DNA from: Alphaproteobacteria bacterium
GTDB taxonomy: Bacteria > Pseudomonadota > Alphaproteobacteria > Sphingomonadales > Emcibacteraceae
Direction: 5' to 3'
Assembly: GCA_002401545.1 (NCBI GenBank)
Contig: NVTJ01000078.1
Location: 1 to 12,465 of the forward strand
Length of the DNA: 12,465 nucleotides
Made by a program: the position numbers and the translations under genes
Notes under the pieces: model-generated
What the model saw: the letters and a program-made list of their open reading frames with translations, nothing else
What the model was told of the DNA's origin: nothing
The model's database searches: none
In this document: positions 6,373 through 12,465 of the stretch, piece by piece
Numbering within the stretch: position 1 is the first letter of the stretch
Layout: every line of letters starts with the position of its first letter

Positions 6373-7110
6373 TTAAATCATTGCCATACCGCCATTGATA
6401 TGGAGCGTCTGTCCCGTAACATAGGCCGCTTCATCACTGGCAAGATACAGTACGCCTGAGGCAATTTCAGCCCCAAGACCCAGACGTTTCATGGGAACAT
6501 TACCCAAAAGACTGTTTTTCTGGTCATCGGTCAAGACATCTGTCATGGGGCTTTCGATAAACCCCGGAGCAATAGAGTTCACTGTTATATTGCGGGACGC
6601 AAGCTCCTGCGCCAGGCTTTTGGTCATGCCGATCATGCCAGCCTTGGACGCGGCATAGTTGGCCTGTCCCGGATTTCCCGTCACCCCGACAATGGACGTA
6701 ATATTGATGATGCGGCCCCACCGGCGTTTCATCATGCCCCGCATCAGGCCTTGTGACAATTTAAAGGCCGCCTTCAGGTTGACCTGCATCACATCGTCCC
6801 ATTCCGCATCTTTCATACGCATGGCGATATTATCACGGGTAATTCCGGCATTATTCACCAGAATATCCACCTGCCCCATGGCTTCTTCCGCCGCCTTTGG
6901 CAGGGCCGCAACGGAATCAGGGTCGGACAGGTTCGCCGGAACCACAAAAGCCCCGTCACCAAGTTCGGTCGCCAACTGTTCCAGCGGCTCCAGCCTCGTC
7001 CCCGACAGGGCCACTTTCGCACCAGCCGCGTGCAGGACGCGGGCTATGGCACTGCCAAGCCCGCCGGAAGCCCCTGTCACCAAAGCGCATTTACCATCCA
7101 GATTAAACAT
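6373..7110 (-). CDS. fabG: 3-oxoacyl-[acyl-carrier-protein] reductase
   Basis: FabG reduces 3-oxoacyl-ACP to 3-hydroxyacyl-ACP with NADPH, the first reductive step of each fatty acid elongation cycle. With the start at 7110 the protein is 245 residues, the usual FabG length. TGASGGLG is at 12-19 and NNAG at 86-89. The catalytic residues are N111, S139, Y152 and K156 (YAASK). APGFIESPMT is at 181-190, and the C-terminal LHINGGMAMI is characteristic of FabG. An in-frame ATG at 7140 would add ten residues with no homology. I reject it because GGAG at 7117-7120 lies 6 bases before the 7110 start and the protein then begins MFNLDGK as expected. The start lies inside fabD (8-bp overlap), which indicates translational coupling. 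No strong terminator follows. Confidence 0.97.
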   Translation of the reverse strand: MFNLDGKCALVTGASGGLGSAIARVLHAAGAKVALSGTRLEPLEQLATELGDGAFVVPANLSDPDSVAALPKAAEEAMGQVDILVNNAGITRDNIAMRMKDAEWDDVMQVNLKAAFKLSQGLMRGMMKRRWGRIINITSIVGVTGNPGQANYAASKAGMIGMTKSLAQELASRNITVNSIAPGFIESPMTDVLTDDQKNSLLGNVPMKRLGLGAEIASGVLYLASDEAAYVTGQTLHINGGMAMI

Positions 7111-8056
7111 TCTCTTCTCCCGCTTTGGCAAAATTCTCAATATCTGACGGCGTCTGCAGAGAAATGCCCTTCATATCACGGCAAATGCGCCGCATCATCC
7201 CCGTAAGCACTTTACCCGTCCCGGCTTCAATGACCTGATTGACACCAAGCTCGTTCATTTTAAGAATAGTCTCACGCCAGCGAACCTTGCCGGTAACCTG
7301 CTCAACCAGATATTTTCTTATCATCTGGGGATCACTTTCCGGCAATGCGGTCACATTGGCAATGAGAGGAATTTTAGGGGGGGAAATTATGGTATCTGAT
7401 AGGGCTTCGGCCATTTCATCGGCGGCGGGCTGCATCAGGGAACAATGGAACGGCGCACTCACCGGCAGCAGAATACCCCGTTTCGCACCCCTCTCCCTGG
7501 CAATTTCAATGGCCCGGTCCACAGCGGCTTTATGACCGCTGATAACCACCTGCCCGTCAGCATTGTCATTTGCCGCCGTGCATACCTCTCCCTGTGCCGC
7601 CTCATCGGCAACTTCCTGCGCCACATCAAAATCAAGGCCCAGCAAAGCCGCCATGGCACCAACCCCGACCGGAACCGCACGCTGCATGGCTTGCCCGCGT
7701 AATTTCAACAGACACGCCGTATCCGCAAGGCTAAGGGCACCCGAAGCGGTAAGGGCTGAATATTCCCCCAGGGAATGACCGGCAACGTAAGAAGCCACTT
7801 GATCAAGTTTCACCTCAAAGTCTTTTTCCAATACCCGCATTACCGCAATGCTGACCGCCATCAGCGCGGGCTGGGCATTTTCGGTCAGGGTGAGCTCCTC
7901 CTGTGGTCCTTCAAACATCAATTTGGACAGATTTTGCCCCAAAGCGTCATTTATTTCTTCAAAAACCTGTGCAGCAACGGGCATATTCCCGGCCAGCTCC
8001 CTGCCCATGCCGACGGTCTGACTGCCCTGACCGGGGAAAACGAATGCTCTGCTCAT
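7103..8056 (-). CDS. fabD: Malonyl-CoA:ACP transacylase
   Basis: FabD moves malonyl from CoA to acyl carrier protein, supplying the extender unit for fatty acid synthesis. The 317-residue protein has the oxyanion GQGSQ at 9-13. The nucleophile Ser95 lies in GHSLGEYSAL (93-102). R120 is the likely carboxylate-binding Arg, and His204 lies in APFHCSLM (201-208). The length is normal for the family. It is the first gene of the minus-strand fatty acid block and overlaps fabG by 8 bp. An AAGGG about 10 bases before the ATG is the only Shine-Dalgarno candidate; it is followed by a complementary CCCC, so it may be partly paired. A 316-bp region separates it from divergent rpsF. Confidence 0.97.
   Translation of the reverse strand: MSRAFVFPGQGSQTVGMGRELAGNMPVAAQVFEEINDALGQNLSKLMFEGPQEELTLTENAQPALMAVSIAVMRVLEKDFEVKLDQVASYVAGHSLGEYSALTASGALSLADTACLLKLRGQAMQRAVPVGVGAMAALLGLDFDVAQEVADEAAQGEVCTAANDNADGQVVISGHKAAVDRAIEIARERGAKRGILLPVSAPFHCSLMQPAADEMAEALSDTIISPPKIPLIANVTALPESDPQMIRKYLVEQVTGKVRWRETILKMNELGVNQVIEAGTGKVLTGMMRRICRDMKGISLQTPSDIENFAKAGEENV
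7117..7120 (-). promoter_or_regulatory. fabG ribosome binding site within fabD, used to choose the start
   Basis: GGAG on the minus strand with a 6-base spacer to the ATG at 7110-7108, inside the last codons of fabD. It supports the 245-residue form over the longer frame from 7140. Confidence 0.75.
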
Positions 8057-8100
8057 ATAGGGGAAACCCTTCTGATGTTGCCTTTAAGCTATTCATAACG

Positions 8101-8129
8101 ATTAGGCCCCCATAAGTCGACCCCCACAA
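8101..8129 (-). promoter_or_regulatory. Candidate fabD promoter
   Basis: On the minus strand TTGTGG (8129-8124), preceded by C, lies 17 bp before CCTAAT (8106-8101). Initiation would be near 8094 with a leader of about 38 bases. The match is moderate (three and four of six). The -35 and the whole spacer fall inside the 14-bp tandem repeat. Confidence 0.3.
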
Positions 8130-8134
8130 GTCGA
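8107..8134. repeat. Two tandem 14-bp repeats upstream of fabD
   Basis: CCCCCATAAGTCGA (8107-8120) is followed immediately by CCCCCACAAGTCGA (8121-8134), with one mismatch. Each copy creates a GTCGAC palindrome with the next base (8116-8121 and 8130-8135). The second extends to AAGTCGACTT (8128-8137). Spacing of 14 bp between identical half-sites upstream of a promoter suggests a protein-binding array, but no known box is recognised. Confidence 0.6.
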
Positions 8135-8160
8135 CTTTCGAGAGGGTTATTTTAGCTGAA

Positions 8161-8191
8161 TTGCCGGGACGGCAAAAAAAATCCCGAAAAA
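8161..8191 (+). promoter_or_regulatory. Small hairpin plus two A-tracts upstream of the rpsF promoter (UP-like element)
   Basis: TTGCC (8161-8165) and GGCAA (8171-8175) form a 5-bp inverted repeat. It is followed by eight A (8174-8181) and five A (8187-8191), whose centres are about one helical turn apart. Relative to the predicted rpsF start near 8240 the tracts lie at about -66 to -49, roughly where UP elements that bind the polymerase alpha subunit occur. The T-run needed for a plus-strand terminator is absent. Confidence 0.3.
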
Positions 8192-8205
8192 GCCCTTACT
8201 ATCCC

Positions 8206-8233
8206 TTGTCTTTACCGGCCTTTCATGTATATT
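8206..8233 (+). promoter_or_regulatory. Candidate promoter of the rpsF-rpsR-rplI operon
   Basis: TTGTCT (8206-8211), preceded by C as in CTTG-type -35 boxes, lies 16 bp before TATATT (8228-8233), which matches five of six -10 bases. Initiation would be near 8240, giving a leader of about 133 bases before rpsF. This is the best promoter candidate in the window. Confidence 0.55.
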
Positions 8234-8244
8234 GCGCCGCTTCA

Positions 8245-8267
8245 GGGTATTCTTATAAAGAATGCCT
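8245..8267 (+). promoter_or_regulatory. rpsF leader hairpin
   Basis: GGGTATTCTT (8245-8254) pairs with AAGAATGCCT (8258-8267) over 10 bp, including two G-U pairs, around an ATA loop, at the very start of the predicted leader. Downstream, GTTAATT (8283-8289) is complementary to AATTAAC (8346-8352). GTGACGA (8297-8303) can pair with TCG and TCAC around 8312-8321, followed by a CCCCGCCCG stretch. An S6:S18-binding autoregulatory motif is known in rpsF leaders of many bacteria; whether this is one is not shown. Confidence 0.4.
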
Positions 8268-8372
8268 CGGTTTACTGTGTCGGTTAATTAAATAATGTGA
8301 CGATTTGATATTCGTAATCACCCCGCCCGAAAAACCGTTAAATGAAATTAACAGACAAGGAGTAGCCTGCAA

Positions 8373-8825
8373 ATGGCTTTTTATGAACATATATTTATCG
8401 CTCGCCAGGATATCCAGCCTCAACAGGTTGAAGCGATTAGCAAAGATTTGACTAAAATCGTTGAAGACAATGGCGGCAAAGTTACCAAAACCGAACAATG
8501 GGGTCTTCGTTCCCTGGCCTACCGGATCAAAAAATACAAAAAAGGTCACTATGTCCTGTTCAATATTGACGGGTCTTCCGATGCCATTTCTGAACTGGAA
8601 CGGAACGAACGCCTGCATGAAGATATTGTGCGATTCATGACCATCCGGGTTGAAGAACTCGAAGTTGGTGATTCAGTTGTTGTGAAATCAAGAGACCGCG
8701 AAGGTCGCCCTTCACGTTATGAAGGCAGAGACAGCCGCCCCAACCGGTTTGAAAATAAGAAACCAGATTACAACAACTCAGATAACGCCGCTTCAGAGAA
8801 ATCTGAAACCGCCGCGACAAAATAA
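8373..8825 (+). CDS. rpsF: 30S ribosomal protein S6
   Basis: S6 binds the central domain of 16S rRNA as a heterodimer with S18 on the platform of the small subunit. Residues 1 to about 100 are the S6 fold, starting MAFYEHIFIARQDI, with WGLRSLAYRIKKYKKGHYVLFNID (43-66) and ERNERLHEDIVRFMTIRVEE (76-95) as typical signatures. The last 45 or so residues are a hydrophilic, low-complexity tail rich in R, N, D and S (RPSRYEGRDSRPNRFENKK). Such tails are frequent in alphaproteobacterial S6, where the E. coli protein instead has a Glu tail. AAGGAG at 8357-8362 lies 10 bases before the ATG. It is the first gene of rpsF-rpsR-rplI, and rpsR follows after 12 bp. Confidence 0.97.
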   Translation: MAFYEHIFIARQDIQPQQVEAISKDLTKIVEDNGGKVTKTEQWGLRSLAYRIKKYKKGHYVLFNIDGSSDAISELERNERLHEDIVRFMTIRVEELEVGDSVVVKSRDREGRPSRYEGRDSRPNRFENKKPDYNNSDNAASEKSETAATK

Positions 8826-8837
8826 GGAGAACATCAC

Positions 8838-9098
8838 ATGGCTGAACAACGTTCCGGTGGCGGTGGTGGCAATACACGCCGTCCTTTTTTCAGACGCCGC
8901 AAAACCTGTCCCTTCTCTGGTGCCAATGCCCAGACAATTGACTATAAAGATGTGCGCATGCTGAGCAAATTCATTTCCGAGCGTGGCAAGATCGTGCCAA
9001 GCCGCATCACTGCCGTTTCCACCAAGAAACAGCGTGAACTGGCCAAGGCGATCAAACGCGCCCGTAATCTGGCACTTCTGCCATACCTCATACAATAA
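8838..9098 (+). CDS. rpsR: 30S ribosomal protein S18
   Basis: S18 is the partner of S6 on the 30S platform. The 86-residue protein begins with a flexible Gly-rich basic arm (MAEQRSGGGGGNTRR). It then has the family core RRKTCPFSG (20-28), YKDVRMLSKFISERGKIVPSRIT (36-58) and the terminal helix KKQRELAKAIKRARNLALLPY (63-83). Length is typical for alphaproteobacteria. A strong AAGGAG at 8824-8829 overlaps the rpsF stop and is 8 bases from the ATG. The stop overlaps the ribosome binding site of rplI, so the three genes are tightly co-translated. Confidence 0.98.
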   Translation: MAEQRSGGGGGNTRRPFFRRRKTCPFSGANAQTIDYKDVRMLSKFISERGKIVPSRITAVSTKKQRELAKAIKRARNLALLPYLIQ

Positions 9099-9111
9099 GG
9101 GAGAATGAGAC

Positions 9112-9747
9112 ATGAAAATCATACTTCTTGAACGGGTTCGCAAACTGGGTCAGATTGGCGACGTCGTAACGGTTAAAAACGGTTATGCCCGCAATTTTCT
9201 GCTTCCCCAGAAAAAAGCCCTGCGCTCGACCAAGGCCAACCGGGAATATTTTGATACCCAGCGCGCCCAGATCGAAAGCCGTAACCTGGAATCCAGAACA
9301 GAGGCCGAAGCCGTTTCGACAAAACTGGACGGCGTATCCGCCATCATCATCCGCCAGGCTGGTGAATCCGGTAATCTTTACGGTTCTGTATCTGCCCGTG
9401 ATATTGCGACCGCCCTTGATGAGCAGGATCTGAAAGTTGCCCGCAGTCAGGTCATTATGGATCACGCCATTAAATATCTTGGCATATACACCATTCAGAT
9501 CAAGCTTCACGCAGAGGTCTTTGCCGCCATTGAAATCAATATCGCCCGTTCAGCCGAAGAAGCTGAAATGCAGGCAAAGGGTCTTGATGCCAAAGCGGCC
9601 GAGGAAAATCTGGATGTCTCCGTTGAGGATTACTTTGAAAACGAAGAAGATTCGGATGCTGCCGTCGCAGCCGACAGCGAAGAAGCCGAAGAGGTTCTGG
9701 CAAAAGAAACCATAGCGGAAGACGCTGAGGAAGAAAAAAGCGAGTAA
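9112..9747 (+). CDS. rplI: 50S ribosomal protein L9
   Basis: L9 binds domain V of 23S rRNA next to the L1 stalk and reaches away from the ribosome. It helps maintain reading frame and inter-ribosome spacing. The N-terminal domain carries LGQIGDVVTVKNGYARNFLL (12-31), the family signature. A long linker helix runs over roughly 40-75, and the C-terminal domain (about 76-147) includes GNLYGSVSARDIA and LGIYTIQIKLHAEV. At 211 residues it exceeds the 149 of E. coli by a tail (about 148-211) made largely of Glu, Asp and Ala. Such tails are usual in alphaproteobacterial L9, with unknown function. AAGGGAG at 9097-9103 is 8 bases from the ATG. A strong terminator follows. Confidence 0.97.
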   Translation: MKIILLERVRKLGQIGDVVTVKNGYARNFLLPQKKALRSTKANREYFDTQRAQIESRNLESRTEAEAVSTKLDGVSAIIIRQAGESGNLYGSVSARDIATALDEQDLKVARSQVIMDHAIKYLGIYTIQIKLHAEVFAAIEINIARSAEEAEMQAKGLDAKAAEENLDVSVEDYFENEEDSDAAVAADSEEAEEVLAKETIAEDAEEEKSE

Positions 9748-9775
9748 TTTTTACTTACTTTAAGAATTACAATGA

Positions 9776-9806
9776 GGGCCGCTTGATGAAGCGGCCCTTT
9801 TCTTTT
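9776..9806 (+). terminator. Intrinsic terminator after rplI
   Basis: GGGCCGCTT (9776-9784) and AAGCGGCCC (9789-9797) form a perfect 9-bp GC-rich stem with a GATG loop. It is followed at once by TTTTCTTTT (9798-9806). It closes the rpsF-rpsR-rplI operon 28 bp after the stop and separates it from dnaB. A TATATT at 9826-9831 could be a dnaB -10, but no good -35 goes with it. Confidence 0.93.
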
Positions 9807-9844
9807 AAGATACAGTTTTGATGAATATATTGATGAAGTAATAT

Positions 9845-11374
9845 ATGACAGATTTTCCGGACATACCCGTTGATGACATTTCACAGGACGACAATGTGGT
9901 TGCCTATGATGCCAGCACATTTCGGCAAACACCCCATAATCTGGAGGCGGAACAGGCTTTGCTGGGGGCCATCCTTGCCAATAATGATGCCATGGAACGG
10001 GTTCAGGATTTCCTGACCGAAGAACATTTTATCAATCCTGCCCATCGACAAATCTATCAGGCCAGCCGAAAGCTCATAGAAAAAGGCCTGATCGCCTCAC
10101 CCGTGACCCTGAAGCCCTATTTCGAGAATGAGGACAGCCTTGCAGAAATTGGCGGCGCAGAATATCTCGCCCGCCTCGCCGGAGCAGCGGTCACCATCAT
10201 CAATGCCGCAGAATATGGCCAGATCATCCATCAGATGTCCCTCAAACGGGAATTGATCAATGTGGGGACAGATATTGTCAATGGTGCCTATGATCACTCT
10301 GTGGACAATACGGCTCAGAATCAGATCGAAAAAGCAGAAGTAAACCTCTATGCGCTGGCAGAACAGGGCAGCGCCGAGGGCGGTTTCAAAAGCTTTGAAA
10401 AATCCACAGCCGATGCGATCAGCATCATTGAAATGGCTTTCAAGCGCGGCGGAAAACTTGCGGGCAAGACCACCGGCTTTGACAGTATCAACCGCAAAAT
10501 CGGCGGCTTGCATAAATCGGACCTTATGATCATTGCCGGACGTCCTGCCATGGGGAAAACCGCCCTCGCCACCAATATCGCCTTCAATACGGCCAAGGCC
10601 TACCGCGATGATATGGCTCTGGGCATTTCCCATGAGGAAAGCAAAGGTGCCGTTGTCGCTTTCTTTTCTCTGGAAATGGCCGCAGACCAGCTTGCCGCCC
10701 GTATTCTGGCAGAACAGGCCGGGCTGTCCTCGCAGGACCTGCGTCAGGGAAAACTCAGTCAGGAAGAATTCAACAAGCTGGCTCGTACCGCACAGGAACT
10801 GGAAGACCTGCCCCTTTTCATTGATGATACGGCGTCCCTCAATATCGGGGCGCTCAGAACCCGCGCCCGGCGCCTGAAACGTAAGCACGGGGTGGGGCTT
10901 GTCATTGTGGACTATCTGCAACTGCTCTCCGGCTCTGGTCGCGGCGGCAGAGGGCCGGAAAACCGGGTTCAGGAAATTTCAGAAATTACCCGTGGCCTCA
11001 AAGGACTGGCGAAAGAACTTCAGATTCCGGTGATGGCGCTGTCACAACTCAGCCGCGCCGTTGAAGCCCGGGAGAATAAACGCCCCTTGTTGTCTGATCT
11101 GCGTGAATCCGGCTCCATTGAACAGGATGCGGATATGGTAACCTTCGTTTACCGGCCGGAATATTATCATAATCTGGTTCAGCCCGATGAAGGAACGCCC
11201 GAGCATCTGGACTGGATGGCGAAAGGGGAACTTCTGTTTGGCAGGGCTGAATTCATCATTGCCAAGCAGCGTCACGGCCCAACCGGTAAAATTGATTTAT
11301 TATTTGAAGCCAGTACCACCAAATTTTCTGACCTGCCTGAATCTGCCGCCTATCTGCCGAAGCAAAATAACTGA
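9845..11374 (+). CDS. dnaB: Replicative DNA helicase
   Basis: DnaB is the hexameric helicase that unwinds DNA 5' to 3' at the replication fork and binds DnaG primase. The 509 residues contain the N-terminal DnaB domain (about 28-132, starting PHNLEAEQALLGAIL) and a linker helix. The RecA-type motor follows from about 205, with KTTGFDSINRKIGGL (208-222), Walker A AGRPAMGKTA (231-240, Lys238 and Thr239) and the catalytic Glu277 in FFSLEMA. Walker B is VIVDYLQLL (353-361, Asp356). ALSQLSRAVEARENKRPLLS is at 398-417, and the Arg of VYRPEYY (435-441) is in the arginine-finger region. It is longer than E. coli DnaB (471), mainly through an extended N-terminus and short loop insertions near 252-267 and 447-462. 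No clear Shine-Dalgarno precedes the ATG; an in-frame stop at 9839-9841 excludes an earlier start. Confidence 0.98.
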   Translation: MTDFPDIPVDDISQDDNVVAYDASTFRQTPHNLEAEQALLGAILANNDAMERVQDFLTEEHFINPAHRQIYQASRKLIEKGLIASPVTLKPYFENEDSLAEIGGAEYLARLAGAAVTIINAAEYGQIIHQMSLKRELINVGTDIVNGAYDHSVDNTAQNQIEKAEVNLYALAEQGSAEGGFKSFEKSTADAISIIEMAFKRGGKLAGKTTGFDSINRKIGGLHKSDLMIIAGRPAMGKTALATNIAFNTAKAYRDDMALGISHEESKGAVVAFFSLEMAADQLAARILAEQAGLSSQDLRQGKLSQEEFNKLARTAQELEDLPLFIDDTASLNIGALRTRARRLKRKHGVGLVIVDYLQLLSGSGRGGRGPENRVQEISEITRGLKGLAKELQIPVMALSQLSRAVEARENKRPLLSDLRESGSIEQDADMVTFVYRPEYYHNLVQPDEGTPEHLDWMAKGELLFGRAEFIIAKQRHGPTGKIDLLFEASTTKFSDLPESAAYLPKQNN

Positions 11375-12465
11375 TGACAGCCATTGATTTTCCGTCCGAT
11401 GCCCAGGCAACCCTGACCATAGAACTCGACGCCATCACAGATAACTACAAAAGATGCCGCCAGTTAGCCGGGGGCGTTGAATGCGCGGCCATGGTCAAGG
11501 CCGATGCTTACGGCATGGGTATCGCACGGGTGGCACAGGCCTTGTTCCAAAAGGCCGGGTGTAAAATTTTCTTTGTGGCAAACCTTGCAGAGGCCATAAA
11601 GCTGCGCGCCTTTACCCCGGGTGCCGTCATTTATGTTCTGAATGGCATTTTTCCGGATCATAGTGACTATTTTATCCAGCATAATATCAGGCCTGTCCTC
11701 AATGATCTTGAGCAGGTCAGGGCGTGGGCCAGAGTTTTACCTGAAAACCGCCCCTCCTGCGCCATTCATTTTGATACGGGCATGAACCGGTTAGGACTAA
11801 GCCCGGACGAAACCCGGCTTTTCATCAATGACAAGGATTTGAGGGAAAGGCTGGATATATCGCTGATCATGAGCCATCTCGCCTGTTCTGATGAGCCGGA
11901 GAATCCCCTGAATGCCCAACAGTTGGCGGCTTTCAAAGCCATAACCCGGCATTTTCCAGACACCCCGGCCAGCCTCGCCAATTCCGGTGGCATCCTCCTT
12001 GGCCCGGCGTATCATTTTGATCTGCTTCGTCCTGGCCTGCTCTTGTTTGGCGGCAATCCCACCAGAGTCATAATGCCGGACAAGATCAAACCGGTCTTTC
12101 AGATTTCTGGCAAAATATTACAAATCCGTACCCTTGAACCCGGACAGTCGGTGGGGTACGGCGCCGCATGGACGGCACAGCGGACGTGCCAGATCGCAAC
12201 CATAAATGTCGGCTATGCCGATGGTTACCTGCAGATGTTCAATAATTGCGGCTGGGCTTATGCCAAGGGAACAAAACTGCCTGTCATTGGTCGCGTATCC
12301 ATGGATATGATCGCCGTTGATGTGACAGATATTGAAATCAGCACAGGAAGCGATGTTGAACTTCTGGGGAAACATATAACACTTGAAATGGCGTCGGAAG
12401 TCTCTACCCTAAGCCAATATGAAATTCTGACCGGAGTCAGGGATAGATACCAGCGAATATATAAA
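11374..12465 (+). CDS. alr: Alanine racemase, missing only its extreme 3' end
   Basis: Alr is a PLP enzyme that interconverts L- and D-alanine, supplying D-Ala for peptidoglycan. The frame from ATG at 11374 is open for 364 codons to the window edge without a stop. As the family is about 360-390 residues long, little is missing. The PLP-binding Lys42 is in AMVKADAYGMG (39-49). HFDTGMNRLG is at 132-141, SHLACSDE at 167-174, LANSGGI at 201-207 and LRPGLLLFG at 218-226. The second catalytic base is Tyr262 or thereabouts in VGYGAAW (260-266), followed by GYADGY (280-285) and GRVSMDMIAVDV (307-318). The ATG overlaps the dnaB stop (TGATG) and lacks a good ribosome binding site, so translation probably depends on dnaB. 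D-amino-acid supply thus shares a transcript with the helicase. Confidence 0.96.
   Translation, partial: MTAIDFPSDAQATLTIELDAITDNYKRCRQLAGGVECAAMVKADAYGMGIARVAQALFQKAGCKIFFVANLAEAIKLRAFTPGAVIYVLNGIFPDHSDYFIQHNIRPVLNDLEQVRAWARVLPENRPSCAIHFDTGMNRLGLSPDETRLFINDKDLRERLDISLIMSHLACSDEPENPLNAQQLAAFKAITRHFPDTPASLANSGGILLGPAYHFDLLRPGLLLFGGNPTRVIMPDKIKPVFQISGKILQIRTLEPGQSVGYGAAWTAQRTCQIATINVGYADGYLQMFNNCGWAYAKGTKLPVIGRVSMDMIAVDVTDIEISTGSDVELLGKHITLEMASEVSTLSQYEILTGVRDRYQRIYK

Noticed and set aside
7111..7140. Longer FabG starting at the ATG at 7140
   Set aside because: The extra ten residues do not match FabG, while the internal ATG at 7110 has a good GGAG at the right distance and gives the standard length.
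6659..7147. 162-codon open frame antisense to fabG
   Set aside because: It is a shadow of fabG, whose catalytic residues are all in place on the other strand; composition is that of a translated complement.
8161..8182. TTGCC/GGCAA hairpin next to an A-run, as a terminator
   Set aside because: On the plus strand it is followed by A, not T, and on the minus strand the T-run precedes the stem. No gene ends here on either strand.
8253..8618. 121-codon minus-strand open frame reaching into the rpsF leader
   Set aside because: Most of it is antisense to conserved rpsF codons and no ribosome binding site or family signature is present.
10097..10921. 274-codon open frame antisense to dnaB
   Set aside because: It lies wholly within the strongly conserved dnaB coding sequence, has no ribosome binding site and no recognisable domain; it is a by-product of dnaB codon use.
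1..12465. CRISPR arrays, IS elements, phage genes, toxin-antitoxin pairs, tRNA genes
   Set aside because: I looked on both strands and saw no spaced direct repeats, terminal inverted repeats, transposase or integrase motifs, or cloverleaf sequences; the region is core chromosome.

Overview
The window is a compact, chromosomal, housekeeping stretch from a bacterium that is most likely an alphaproteobacterium. The evidence is the gene content and order (pdxA-rsmA next to gmk-yicC, then mltG-fabF-acpP-fabG-fabD, divergent from rpsF-rpsR-rplI-dnaB-alr). Long C-terminal tails on ribosomal proteins S6 and L9 and promoter-like CTTG-type -35 elements agree with this. No phage, IS element, CRISPR array, tRNA or rRNA is visible. 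The genus cannot be fixed from the sequence alone.

Layout. (1) At 1-1132 on the plus strand are the 3' end of pdxA (vitamin B6 synthesis) and rsmA (16S rRNA dimethylation), overlapping by 8 bp. (2) At 1137-2665 on the minus strand are gmk and yicC, converging on rsmA. (3) At 2733-3497 on the plus strand is a lone short-chain dehydrogenase gene. It sits against the grain between yicC and mltG, which are usually adjacent and co-directional in this neighbourhood. (4) At 3494-8056 on the minus strand is the fatty-acid synthesis block fabD-fabG-acpP-fabF followed by mltG (peptidoglycan chain-length control). (5) At 8057-8372 is a 316-bp divergent control region. (6) At 8373-9747 on the plus strand is the ribosomal protein operon rpsF-rpsR-rplI, closed by a strong intrinsic terminator. 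(7) From 9845 to the window end on the plus strand are dnaB and alr, the latter running off the edge just before its stop codon.

The genes cover general growth functions. FabD loads malonyl onto the acyl carrier protein AcpP, FabG reduces and FabF condenses the growing acyl chains. MltG and Alr act in peptidoglycan synthesis, Gmk supplies GDP, RsmA and S6/S18/L9 serve ribosomes, and DnaB drives replication.

I see no undescribed multi-gene system. The points worth a second look are regulatory: a possible pair of mutually exclusive hairpins over the acpP ribosome binding site, a 14-bp tandem repeat over a candidate fabD promoter, a structured rpsF leader, a perfect inverted repeat between yicC and the dehydrogenase gene, and the inverted dehydrogenase gene itself.
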